Shown: one piece after another, positions 1-7,313 of the stretch
How the letters are laid out: every line of letters starts with the position of its first letter
Position numbering within the stretch: position 1 is the stretch's first letter
Assembly: GCF_004358425.1 (NCBI RefSeq)
Contig: NZ_CP037948.1
Span: forward strand, 1 to 64,000
Direction of reading: 5' to 3'
Source: Qipengyuania sediminis
GTDB taxonomy: Bacteria; Pseudomonadota; Alphaproteobacteria; Sphingomonadales; Sphingomonadaceae
DNA: 64,000 nt
Notes under the pieces: generated by a model
Database searches by the model: none
The model's input: the letters and a program-made list of their open reading frames with translations, nothing else
What the model was told of the DNA's origin: nothing
Made by a program: the position numbers and the translations under genes

Positions 1-77
1 CCGGCCGCCCGCAGCGACGCGCCCGCAGGGCGTGTGAGCGAGGATTTCGCGCGCGCGGACGCGCGTGCGGAAAACAA
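1..77. repeat. Intergenic repeat, copy A
   Basis: This stretch lies directly before the first GTA gene. It closely matches 1328-1405: the first 21 bases are identical, and the later segments with GAGCGAGGAT, CGCGGACGCG and GTGCGGAAA recur in the same order with a few substitutions. Its left end is outside the window. It precedes the connector gene here and the major tail protein gene at the second copy, so it sits twice in one gene block. No transposase or coding content is visible. It may be an interspersed, non-autonomous repeat. Confidence 0.6.
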
Positions 78-87
78 GGATTCAACA

Positions 88-624
88 ATGCCCCGTATCA
101 TCATCACCCTGCCCGATCTGTCGGGCGGGGCGCTTGGCGCGCTCAAGGAGTGGCTGGCGATCACCACCGCGCAGGAAGACGCGCTGCTGGTGCGGCTGCT
201 CGCATCCGCGCATGAGACCTGCGAGCGCTTCACCGGGCTCGTGCCGCTGCTCTGCACCCTGCGAGAGGAGTTCGCGCCCGCAGTCAGCCTTGCGCTCGCG
301 GCGCGGCCAGTGCGCGGGGTTACCGGCGTCAACGTCATCGCGCCGACGGGCACCGCCACCCCGATAGCGTCCGGGGCCTGGTCGCAGGCGATCGGGGCGG
401 ACGGCTCGGCGCTCGTCAGCCTCGCCGCCCCGCCCGCCGAGGGCCGCATCGCCGTCACCTTCACCGCCGGGATCGCCGGAAGCTGGGCAGAGGTTCCGCC
501 CGCGCTCGCCGACGGGATCGTGCGGCTGGCGGCGCATGCCTATCGGGCCCGAGGAGATGTCGCGGCCGAGCCCCCCGCCGCGGTCGCCGCGCTGTGGCGG
601 GCCTGGCGGAGGCTCAGGCTGTGA
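88..624 (+). CDS. GTA/phage head-tail connector protein (gp6-like)
   Basis: The 178-aa product resembles the small gp6-type connectors that join the head portal to the tail in siphophages and in Rhodobacter-type gene transfer agents. The N-terminal half is the helical part, and the C-terminal half ends in the helical segment with FTAGIAG followed by DGIVRLAAHAY, which is typical of the family. The ATG at 88 follows AAGGA at about 8 bases spacing, so upstream in-frame codons are unlikely to be used. It is the first of a run of + strand genes with overlapping stops and starts; the next reading frame starts on its stop codon. In RcGTA the equivalent is g6. The function is by family and context. 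Confidence 0.8.
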   Translation: MPRIIITLPDLSGGALGALKEWLAITTAQEDALLVRLLASAHETCERFTGLVPLLCTLREEFAPAVSLALAARPVRGVTGVNVIAPTGTATPIASGAWSQAIGADGSALVSLAAPPAEGRIAVTFTAGIAGSWAEVPPALADGIVRLAAHAYRARGDVAAEPPAAVAALWRAWRRLRL

Positions 625-764
625 CCGGCTTCGAACACTCGGCGGCGCGGCTGCTGCGCCACGCCCAGGCGCTTGCCCACGCGCGGGCTCGCGAACGGCG
701 CGCGGGCGATGCGAAATGGCGTTCGCCCCGGCTGCTGTGGCCCCGCTTCACGGGGGAGGATTGA
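621..764 (+). CDS. Small GTA-block ORF, 47 aa, unknown
   Basis: A short frame starts with GTG inside the stop of the connector gene (GTGA overlap) and ends two bases before the ATG of the next gene. The product is basic and arginine/alanine rich, with no domain I recognise. RcGTA has a stopper-like gene of about 108 codons at this place, so this may be a reduced equivalent or merely a linker frame. The overlapping start and the perfect fit between its neighbours favour translation. It also carries GGAGG, which serves as the ribosome binding site of the next gene. Confidence 0.45.
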   Translation: MTGFEHSAARLLRHAQALAHARARERRAGDAKWRSPRLLWPRFTGED

Positions 765-765
765 G

Positions 766-1161
766 ATGGAAAGCCTGTTCCGCCGCGATCTTCTCGCCTG
801 GCTTTCGGGCGATCCCGCGCTCGATGCCGGGCTCAACGCCATCGCCGAGGAAAGCCCGATCGCCGCCCCGCCGCCCTGGCTCGGCATCGCCGCCAGCGCC
901 AGCGCGGACTGGGGCGCGAAGGGCATTGCCGGGCGCGAAGTGCGCCTCGCGCTCGAGCTCACCTGCCGGGGCGACGACCCCGAGGCGGCCGCCGTGCTCT
1001 CCGGTGCGCTCGAACGCCGGGTGGCCACGCTCCCCGCGGCGCAGGACGGCTACCGCGTCGTCGTCACGCAATTCCTCCGCAGCCGCGCCGAGCGGCGCAA
1101 GGACAACATGCGCGCGATGCTGACCGAGTGGCGGTTTTTGTTATTTGCTGAGCCGGGCTGA
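766..1161 (+). CDS. GTA/phage tail completion protein, DUF3168 (gp8-like)
   Basis: The 131-aa product has the DUF3168 layout: an N-terminal helix (FRRDLLAWL), a central strand-rich part containing REVRLALELTCRGDDP, and a C-terminal segment with FLRSRAERRKDNMRA. In RcGTA the g8 product is the tail terminator at the head-tail joint. The ATG at 766 has GGAGG just upstream, so the longer in-frame opening from 673 is rejected. The gene is followed by about 260 bases without a gene that carry a repeat, unlike the tight spacing elsewhere in the block. Confidence 0.8.
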   Translation: MESLFRRDLLAWLSGDPALDAGLNAIAEESPIAAPPPWLGIAASASADWGAKGIAGREVRLALELTCRGDDPEAAAVLSGALERRVATLPAAQDGYRVVVTQFLRSRAERRKDNMRAMLTEWRFLLFAEPG

Positions 1162-1327
1162 TGCCCGGCACCCTCAAGCGCCGGGCGCGATGCGTCCGCA
1201 TCGCTTGGCTTCCTCGCATAAGCTCGGGCGCGCGGTCGCGCTTGCGGTCCGCTAGTCGCGGACCGGACTGTCGCCAACCTACAAAAGAGCCACTGGACCG
1301 GGGTCCGATAGGATCCCGCAAGGCCGA

Positions 1328-1405
1328 CCGGCCGCCCGCAGCGACGCGAGCAAAGCTCGTTTGAGCGAGGATATCGCGCCCGCGGACGCGGGTGCGGAAA
1401 CAAAA
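1328..1405. repeat. Intergenic repeat, copy B, inside a 260-base gap of the GTA block
   Basis: This is the second copy of the repeat at 1-77. It forms the right end of a gene-free stretch (1162-1421) between the DUF3168 and major tail protein genes, where GTA blocks are normally compact. The stretch also holds short dyads such as GGTCCGCTAGTCGCGGACC and a GC-rich start. The ribosome binding site of the next gene (AAAGGA) lies just beyond it, so an insertion here would leave translation of the tail gene intact but add a spacer. Confidence 0.6.
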
Positions 1406-1421
1406 TCGAAAGGACATCATC

Positions 1422-1829
1422 ATGACCCCTCAGAAAGGCGCGGCCTTCCTGCTCAAGATCGCGGATGGCGGTTCGCCGCCCGCTTACGACACCGTCGCGG
1501 GCCTCCGCACCACGCAGATGACGATCAATGGGGACACCGTGGTTGTCACGCACAAGGGATCGGGCGGCTGGCGCGAGCTGCTGTCGGGCGCGGGCACCCG
1601 CTCGGTCTCGGTCTCGGCGAGCGGCATCTTCCTCGACAGCGCGGCCGAGACGCGGCTGCGGGGCGCGGCGCTCGCGGGCACGCTCGAGCCTTGCGAGCTT
1701 TCCTTCGAGGACGGCGCCAGGATGCGCGGGCGCTTCCTGGTGCAACGCCTCGACTATGCCGGCGATTTCAACGGCGAGCGCACCTATGCGCTGGCGCTGG
1801 AGAGCAGCGGCGCGGTGGTGCCGTCGTGA
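1422..1829 (+). CDS. GTA/phage major tail protein, TP901-1 family (gp9-like)
   Basis: The 135-aa product matches the phage major tail tube protein family: an N-terminal strand (GAAFLLKIADGG), the GLRTTQMTINGDTVVVTH segment, SGGWRELL and a strand-rich C-terminus ending in the ERTYALALESSG motif. It forms the tail tube in siphophages and GTAs. The ATG at 1422 has AAAGGA about 8 bases upstream and is preferred over the GTG at 1392. Its stop overlaps the GTG start of the next gene, which suggests translational coupling. Confidence 0.85.
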   Translation: MTPQKGAAFLLKIADGGSPPAYDTVAGLRTTQMTINGDTVVVTHKGSGGWRELLSGAGTRSVSVSASGIFLDSAAETRLRGAALAGTLEPCELSFEDGARMRGRFLVQRLDYAGDFNGERTYALALESSGAVVPS

Positions 1830-2131
1830 GCAATACCCTGCGCGGCGAGGCGAAGCTCGCCACCGGTGGGCAGGAGCATCTGCTCCGGCCCAGCTTCGAA
1901 GCGCTCGTCTGCGCCGAGGAGGAGCTCGGCCCGCTGTTCGCGCTGGTCGAACGCGCGGGGGACGGACAGCTCCGCTTGGCCGAGATCGCGGCGCTGTTCT
2001 GGCATTGCCTGGCGAACCGCGAGAACCTGACCCGCGAGGCCGTGGGCGAGGCGGTGGTGGCGATGGGTCTCGCCGAAGCGGCCAAGCCCCTGCGCGTGCT
2101 GCTCGGCGAAATCCTGCGCGGACGGACATGA
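1826..2131 (+). CDS. GTA gp10-like protein (DUF3356 family)
   Basis: The 101-aa product starts with GTG inside the stop of the tail tube gene. It resembles the GTA_gp10 family: an N-terminal segment (LRGEAKLATGGQEHLLRPSFEAL) followed by helices with EEELGPLFALVERA and LAEIAALFWHCL. In siphophages and GTAs this position, between tail tube and tape measure, encodes tail assembly chaperones. It overlaps the next start by ATGA, so the five tail genes from 1422 to 2869 form one translationally linked run. Confidence 0.75.
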   Translation: MSNTLRGEAKLATGGQEHLLRPSFEALVCAEEELGPLFALVERAGDGQLRLAEIAALFWHCLANRENLTREAVGEAVVAMGLAEAAKPLRVLLGEILRGRT

Positions 2132-2325
2132 CCTTCGCGCAAACCGCCGCGCGGCTAGCGGGGCTGGCGGCGCGCGTGCTGGGCTGGCGGCCGGGCGAAT
2201 TCTGGGCGGCCACACCCGCCGAGATGGCGATGTCGCTGGGAGGCGAAGGTCCGAACGAAGCGCCGCCGAGCCGCGAGGAAATCCTGACACTGATCGAAAG
2301 GGACGGAGATGGCCGATCCGCTTGA
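2128..2325 (+). CDS. GTA tail assembly chaperone (gp10.1-like, DUF2376 type)
   Basis: The 65-aa product begins at the ATGA overlap with gp10. The segment AARVLGWRPGEFWAATPAEM is characteristic of the small phage tail assembly chaperone family found next to GTA tape measure genes. It is thought to act during loading of the tape measure protein. Its end overlaps the tape measure gene by 17 bases. It is too short for further domain assignment, but position and motif agree. Confidence 0.75.
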   Translation: MTFAQTAARLAGLAARVLGWRPGEFWAATPAEMAMSLGGEGPNEAPPSREEILTLIERDGDGRSA

Positions 2326-2869
2326 CGAGCTGCTGGTCTCGGTGCGCGCGGATACGCGCGGCTTTGCCGGCGATATCGCGCAAATGCGCAGCGCCTTCGA
2401 CAGCGTGCTGGTCGATGGCTTCGCGGGCGCGGGAAGCATACTCGAGCGCAGCCTGCTGGCAGGCCTTCGCAAGGGCTCGCTGGGCTTTGACGACCTGAAG
2501 CGCAATGCGCTCTCCGCGCTCGACCAGATCGCGGCGCGCGCGCTCAGCCTGGGCGTGGGAAGCGTGCTGCCGCAGGGAAGCGGACTGGGCGGGGTGCTGA
2601 CCGGGCTGCTCGGTTCGCTGCTCGGCCTGCCGGGGCGCGCGACCGGCGGGATCGTCGCTCCCGATCGCCCTTACCTGGTGGGAGAGCGCGGGCCGGAGGT
2701 CTTCGTGCCCACCAGCGCCGGCCAGGTGCTGGCGAACGCCCCCACGCCCGCCGCACGCGAGGTCCGCGTGGCCATCAACCTCAATCCCGAACGCGGCGCC
2801 ACCGCGCCGGTCGCGCTGCAACGCTCAAGCCGCCAGCTGGCGAGCGCGGTCAGGCGGGCGCTGAGCTGA
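2309..2869 (+). CDS. GTA tail tape measure protein, short form (gp11-like)
   Basis: The 186-aa protein has an N-terminal part (MADPLDELLVSVRADTRGF) typical of GTA tape measures, a central helical region with ILERSLLAGLRKG, a glycine-rich hydrophobic segment (GSGLGGVLTGLLGSLLGL), and the conserved ATGGIVAPDRPYLVGERGPE block near residue 115. Tape measures of ordinary siphophages are far longer; about 200 aa fits the very short GTA tail. The ATG at 2309 has GGACGGAG just upstream. It is the last gene before a hairpin-rich spacer. Confidence 0.85.
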   Translation: MADPLDELLVSVRADTRGFAGDIAQMRSAFDSVLVDGFAGAGSILERSLLAGLRKGSLGFDDLKRNALSALDQIAARALSLGVGSVLPQGSGLGGVLTGLLGSLLGLPGRATGGIVAPDRPYLVGERGPEVFVPTSAGQVLANAPTPAAREVRVAINLNPERGATAPVALQRSSRQLASAVRRALS

Positions 2870-2988
2870 TCCTCCCCGACCTTGTCGGGCAGGGGGAATT
2901 ATGCCCAGCATGGCGGAGGGGTCTCCTCTCCTCCCGATACCCGTCCACCACCCTTCGGGTGGTCCCCCTCCCCAGCGGGCTGGGGAGG
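2870..2988. repeat. REP-like hairpin cluster between tape measure and gp12-like genes
   Basis: Two perfect hairpins stand in a row: 2947-2963 (7-bp arms, TTC loop) and 2968-2987 (arms CTCCCCAG/CTGGGGAG, loop CGGG). A weaker dyad of the type CCCGAC/GTCGGG lies near 2876-2890. Such C- and G-run palindromes recur between genes in sphingomonads (general knowledge). There is no T-run, so this is not a classical terminator. The ribosome binding site of the next gene (GGAG at 2994) starts 7 bases after the second hairpin, so the element could dampen expression of the downstream tail gene. Confidence 0.6.
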
Positions 2989-3005
2989 ATGATGGAGAAT
3001 GCAGG

Positions 3006-5321
3006 ATGCCCTTCTATCTCGCCTCCCACCGCCACGGCGCGGCGGGGGACCATATCGCGCGCTTCGATCCGCGCTTCTGGACCGTCAACTTTCCCCGCCC
3101 GATGATGGCGAGCGTCGTCACACCCACGCCCGATGCGCTGCGGGTAGACTGCGAGTTCCACCATGCGGGCGAGCTTGCCGGGCTGATCTGGTCGAGCGAG
3201 GACAGCGCGGACCACCCGTTGCTCGCCTATGACACGGTGCGCGATTATGCGCAGTGTTGCTTGCGCTTTCGCTGGCGGAGCGCGGGCGTCATCCCGCTCG
3301 ACCAGCCGCACGGGCCGACGCTGACGATCGAGGGGCGCGATGCCGCGGGAACCCCGCGCGCCTGGTATGCAAGGCTGTGGAACTATGCCGAGGGCTCGCC
3401 CGAGGACGCGGTGATAAGCCTGCGCTTTTCGGACCTGCAGTCGGGCTATGGCCTGCCGGGCGAACCGGTCCATGTCGCGGATATCGACCGCATGTTCATC
3501 AGCCTGGTGCCGCCGGGCTATGTGCCCGGATCGACCGATTCCTTGCCCCAGCGCGCCGGCGGCTGGGCCGAGCTCACCGAGATCGCCTGCTGGGGCGCGA
3601 ACGCGCTGCTCCCGTGCGGAGATGCGATCCTGCCGCCGCACGGGATCGGCATGGCAACGGCCTATGACGACGCGTTCGACCAGGCGCCTGCGCGGCTGGT
3701 GCGCCAGATCGAGCAGCTCGGTTATCGCGGCGATGTCATCCACTATGTCGGGATGAGCCATTTCTTCCGGCTGGAACCGGGAGAGGGGGGCCTGCTCGCC
3801 GCGGCGGACGGGGCGCTGTGCGAACCGGCGCGGGCCTGGCACGCGGCGTATTTCGCAGCTTTGGCAGAGGCCGGGCTGACGCCGATCATCTCGCTCTCCT
3901 ACGAGCTTTTCGCCGCGCATTGCCCTGCCGCCTGGCAGCAGCGCGCGCATGACGGCGCACCGGCTCGCACCGGCTGGGAGCCGCCGAGCGCCCTGCTCTC
4001 CCCCGCCAACACCGAGGCCATGGCCTGGCTGCAAGCCGTGGCGCGCGAATTCATCGCGATGGCCGAGGCGGCGGGCTGCGCGGTCAGGTTTCAGATCGGC
4101 GAGCCCTGGTGGTGGGTCCAGCCGCAGACCGGCGCGATCTGCTGTTATGACGATGCGGCGCGCGCAGCGCTCGGCAACCCTGTCGCCATTCCCGACATGC
4201 GCCTGACCCTGTCAGCGGCGCAGAAGGCGGTTCTGGACCAGGCGGGCGCGCTGCTCGCCGCCTCCACCGCGGCTCTGGCGCAGGCAGTGCGCGAGGTGGC
4301 GAGCGGGCCTGCCGAAGTGCTGCTGCTGGCCTTCACTCCCACGCTGCTCGACCCCGCCATGCCCGAGCTGAAGCGCGCCGCGCTGCCCGCCGGCTGGGCC
4401 TGGCCCGCCTTCGACCGGCTGCAGCTCGAGGATTACGACTGGCTCACCGCCGGGGCCGAAGGCGCCCGGTTTGCGGCCTATGCCGAGGTCGATGCGCGGC
4501 TCGGCTATCCGCTCGCCGCTCAGGATTACCTGGCTGGCTTCGTCCTCCGCCCCGCGGAGGCCGATGCCTTCTGGCGTCGCATCGATGCGGGGCTGGAGGA
4601 GGCGGCGGCACGCGGCGTGCCGCGCCGCTTCGTCTGGGCGCTGCCGCAGATCGCGCGCGACGGCTTCACGCGCCTCCCGCCCCCAACCGAGGAACCCGCC
4701 ATGAACGCCTTCGACGATGTCTCCTATCCACTCGCGCTCGGCCGCGATGTCCAGGTCAGCCCCGAATTCTCGACCGGGGTCGCGGTCACCGCCTCGGGGC
4801 ATGAGCGGCGCAACGCGCTGTGGGCCGACGCACGACTGCGCTTCGATGTCGGCCCCGGCATCCGCAGCGAGGCGGAGCTCTCCACCCTCATCGCCTTCTT
4901 CCGCGCGCGGCATGGACCCGCCACCGGCTTCCGGCTGCGCGATCCCTTTGATTTCAGCTCCAATGCCATGACCGGCGCGCCCGCGATGACCGATCAGGCG
5001 ATCGGCACTGGCGATGGCCATCGCGCGAGCTTCCAGCTCGTCAAGCGCTATGGAGAGCAGCTTCGCACCATTACGCGGCCTGATCCCGACTCGATCCGCG
5101 TCAGCGTCGCTGGTGCGACGGCGAGCGGGTGGAGCCATGCGGGGCAGGGACGGATCGTCTTCGAGACCGCACCCCCCGCCGGCGCCGCGATCCGCGCCGG
5201 CTTCCTCTTCGATGTCCCGGTGCGCTTCGCGGAAGATCGGCTCGATGTCAGCGGCGTCAACTTCGCGGCGGGCGAGGCGCCCTCGGTGCCCCTGGTCGAG
5301 ATCCGGGAGGAAGCGGCATGA
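3006..5321 (+). CDS. GTA tail protein: TIM-barrel-like domain fused to DUF2460 (gp12-like)
   Basis: The 771-aa product has two parts. Residues 1 to about 565 form a large domain with (beta/alpha) character and glycoside-hydrolase-like segments (GYRGDVIHYVGMSHF, TPIISLSYELF, FQIGEPWWW), reminiscent of TIM-barrel tail sheath or fibre modules. Residues 566-771 match DUF2460, the distal tail family of RcGTA g12, beginning MNAFDDVSYPLALGRDVQ and containing GPATGFRLRDPFDF. The ATG at 3006 has GGAG 8 bases upstream. The second part starts at an internal ATG (4701) with its own GAGGA at 7 bases spacing, so a separate short product is possible. The stop overlaps the next start (ATGA). Confidence 0.75.
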   Translation: MPFYLASHRHGAAGDHIARFDPRFWTVNFPRPMMASVVTPTPDALRVDCEFHHAGELAGLIWSSEDSADHPLLAYDTVRDYAQCCLRFRWRSAGVIPLDQPHGPTLTIEGRDAAGTPRAWYARLWNYAEGSPEDAVISLRFSDLQSGYGLPGEPVHVADIDRMFISLVPPGYVPGSTDSLPQRAGGWAELTEIACWGANALLPCGDAILPPHGIGMATAYDDAFDQAPARLVRQIEQLGYRGDVIHYVGMSHFFRLEPGEGGLLAAADGALCEPARAWHAAYFAALAEAGLTPIISLSYELFAAHCPAAWQQRAHDGAPARTGWEPPSALLSPANTEAMAWLQAVAREFIAMAEAAGCAVRFQIGEPWWWVQPQTGAICCYDDAARAALGNPVAIPDMRLTLSAAQKAVLDQAGALLAASTAALAQAVREVASGPAEVLLLAFTPTLLDPAMPELKRAALPAGWAWPAFDRLQLEDYDWLTAGAEGARFAAYAEVDARLGYPLAAQDYLAGFVLRPAEADAFWRRIDAGLEEAAARGVPRRFVWALPQIARDGFTRLPPPTEEPAMNAFDDVSYPLALGRDVQVSPEFSTGVAVTASGHERRNALWADARLRFDVGPGIRSEAELSTLIAFFRARHGPATGFRLRDPFDFSSNAMTGAPAMTDQAIGTGDGHRASFQLVKRYGEQLRTITRPDPDSIRVSVAGATASGWSHAGQGRIVFETAPPAGAAIRAGFLFDVPVRFAEDRLDVSGVNFAAGEAPSVPLVEIREEAA

Positions 5322-5863
5322 GCCGAGCCCTGCTCGACCGCCCGCTCGACACCGTGGCGAGCTTCTGGCGCATTCACCGCGAGGACGGCGTAGCGCTCGG
5401 GTTCACCACGCATGATCGCGACCTCGTGTTCGGCGGTCTGCTCCACCGCGCCGCGCCCGGCCTCACTCCCAGCGCGATCCGCCGCAGCAGTGGCCTCGCC
5501 GATGATGGCGCCGAGGTCGAAGGCGCGCTGGCGCATGATTGCATCGCCGAGTCCGACCTTGCCGCCGGCCGCTACGATAACGCCGCGGTCGCGATCGGCG
5601 CGGTGTGCTGGGAGACGCTGGAGCATCAGGTGCTTTACCGCGGCACCATCGAGAGCCTGAGCCGCGACGGCGCGGGCGGCTTCGCGGCGGAGCTGGTCTC
5701 TGCCAAGGCGTCGGGCGCGATCGCGGTCTATGGGGCGGGGACCGGCTGGCGCCGGACCAGCGCACCCCCGGCACCCGCGGGGGGCGCGGTGCAGGACGCC
5801 GAAGCGCGCGCGGTGCTAATAGCGATTGTTGCTGGTTTGCGTCACTTGGGAATATTCGGATAG
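5318..5863 (+). CDS. Truncated GTA gp13-like protein (DUF2163 N-terminus joined to a DUF2793-like tail)
   Basis: The 181-aa product starts in the ATGA overlap. Residues 1 to about 129 match the N-terminal DUF2163 region of RcGTA g13 (LDRPLDTVASFWRIHREDGVALGFTTHDRDL, given here as two adjoining pieces: LDRPLDTVASFWRIH and REDGVALGFTTHDRDL). The usual second half with its cysteine-rich module is missing; family members are near 280-290 aa. Residues from about 140 on, with PAGGAVQDAEARA and LRHLGIF, instead resemble the extreme C-terminus of DUF2793 proteins found at the far end of sphingomonad GTA blocks. A deletion joining the two genes in frame would explain this and the absence of gp14- and gp15-like genes. 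Whether the hybrid is functional is unknown. Confidence 0.65.
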   Translation: MSRALLDRPLDTVASFWRIHREDGVALGFTTHDRDLVFGGLLHRAAPGLTPSAIRRSSGLADDGAEVEGALAHDCIAESDLAAGRYDNAAVAIGAVCWETLEHQVLYRGTIESLSRDGAGGFAAELVSAKASGAIAVYGAGTGWRRTSAPPAPAGGAVQDAEARAVLIAIVAGLRHLGIFG

Positions 5864-6060
5864 GGCTTGGAACCCCCATGGCGGCAGCGGGTTAGGGGGG
5901 CACAAGCGACGATATCAGGGCGAGACTGGTGCCTAAGTGGACTAAAATCCACGCGGCATTATTGCAACAGTTCCCGGATTTTGTTTGCTTGCCACCCCAT
6001 AGGGGAAAAGTTAGAAACCCGCCATTCGGTGGCATTAATTCGCAAAAGGGGAATAATCAC

Positions 6061-7167
6061 ATGCGGAAACTCGTCATAGGGATGGCGATGGCCTCAACGG
6101 CCCTGGCCACGCCTGCGCTTGCGCGGGACAATGCCTGGTACGTCGGTCTCGAAGGCGGCCCGATGCTGGTCGAGGACATCGAGTTCGAGGTCGGCGACGG
6201 TGTCGACACCAATCAGCTCGATTTCGACGCCGGCTACGACTTCGGCGGCTTCGTCGGCTATGATTTCGGCTCGTTCCGCCTGGAAGCAGAGGCCAGCTAT
6301 CGCAGCGCGGACCTGGAGTCCTTCAACGCCGGTTCCACCGGCGCGCTGGTCGGCACCCGCACTTTCCCGGCCGGGATCTATGACGCGGTCGGCAACATGG
6401 ATTCGCTCAGCTTCATGCTGAACGGGCTGCTCGACTTCGGCGACGACGAGGGTCTGCAGGGCTTCGTCGGCGGCGGCGCAGGCATCGCGCGCACCGGCAT
6501 CGAAGGCACGATCAACACCGGCACCGGCTTCCTCGACGACTCGGACAGCGGCTTTGCCTGGCAGATCCTCGCCGGCATTCGCGCGCCGCTGACGGACAAC
6601 GTCGACGTCGGCTTGAAGTATCGCATGTTCAACGCGACCGACGTGGAGATCACGGACAACCGTGGCCGCACGCTGGCGGACGATGTCCGCACGCATTCGC
6701 TGCTGGGCACGCTGACCTTCAACTTCGGTGCGCCGGAAGAGGTGGCTCCCCCGCCGCCGCCTCCGCCGCCCCCGCCCCCGCCGCCGCCCCCGCCGCCTCC
6801 GCCGCCCCAGGCGCAGTGCGAATCGGGCCCGTACATCGTGTTCTTCGACTGGGATAAGTCGGACATCACGCCGGAAGCGGCCACGGTCCTCGACAGCGCG
6901 GTCTCGGCCTACGCCAACTGCGGCACGGCTTCGGTCATGCTCGCGGGCTACACCGACCGTTCGGGCTCGGTGCAGTACAACCTCGGCCTCGCGGGTCGGC
7001 GCAACGACTCGGTCCGCGGCTACCTGACCTCGCGCGGCATCCCCGATGGCCGCATCTCGAGCGAAGCCTTCGGTGAGGCGAACCCCCGCGTTCCCACCGC
7101 CGACGGTGTGCGCGAGTTGCAGAACCGCCGCGTGGAGATCACTTACGGTCCGGGCTCGGGCATGTAA
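6061..7167 (+). CDS. OmpA-family outer membrane protein
   Basis: The 368-aa product has a signal peptide (residues 1-21, ending in PALA), an eight-stranded beta-barrel-like region (to about residue 225) with GGFVGYDFGSFRLEAEASYR-like strands, a run of 20 prolines, and an OmpA-like peptidoglycan-binding domain with FFDWDKSDIT, GYTDRSGS and QNRRVEI. It anchors the outer membrane to the cell wall. The ATG at 6061 follows AAGGGG. A strong terminator follows at 7195. The 197 bases upstream (5864-6060) are less GC-rich than their surroundings and carry its promoter region, but no convincing -35/-10 pair stands out. Confidence 0.9.
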   Translation: MRKLVIGMAMASTALATPALARDNAWYVGLEGGPMLVEDIEFEVGDGVDTNQLDFDAGYDFGGFVGYDFGSFRLEAEASYRSADLESFNAGSTGALVGTRTFPAGIYDAVGNMDSLSFMLNGLLDFGDDEGLQGFVGGGAGIARTGIEGTINTGTGFLDDSDSGFAWQILAGIRAPLTDNVDVGLKYRMFNATDVEITDNRGRTLADDVRTHSLLGTLTFNFGAPEEVAPPPPPPPPPPPPPPPPPPPPQAQCESGPYIVFFDWDKSDITPEAATVLDSAVSAYANCGTASVMLAGYTDRSGSVQYNLGLAGRRNDSVRGYLTSRGIPDGRISSEAFGEANPRVPTADGVRELQNRRVEITYGPGSGM

Positions 7168-7194
7168 GCTCCGCCAACAGGCGAAACAGGAAGA

Positions 7195-7225
7195 GGGGCC
7201 GGAGCGATCCGGCCCCTTTTTCTTT
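7195..7225 (+). terminator. Rho-independent terminator after the OmpA gene
   Basis: A 9-bp perfect stem (7195-7203 with 7208-7216) closes a GCGA loop of the GNRA type and is followed by TTTTTCTTT. It lies 28 bases after the stop codon. Confidence 0.9.
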
Positions 7226-7252
7226 GACCACAGCTCATTTTGAAAGCGAGCC

Positions 7253-7277
7253 GGAGCCAACCGTAAGCTGCTTCGTT
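7253..7277 (+). promoter_or_regulatory. Possible EcfG-type general stress promoter of sodC
   Basis: GGAGC (7253-7257), a 16-base spacer and CGTT (7274-7277) resemble the alphaproteobacterial EcfG/SigT pattern GGAAC-N16/17-CGTT with one mismatch. The start codon of sodC follows 36 bases later. An oxidative-stress gene is a plausible target, but a single mismatched site is weak evidence. Confidence 0.35.
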
Positions 7278-7313
7278 TCCGGGCTGCAGCCGATTGCCTG
7301 AGGAGACTACGCG

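Noticed and set aside
1162..1421. Insertion sequence between GTA gp8 and gp9
   Set aside because: No transposase frame and no clear terminal inverted repeats; kept as a simple repeat copy.
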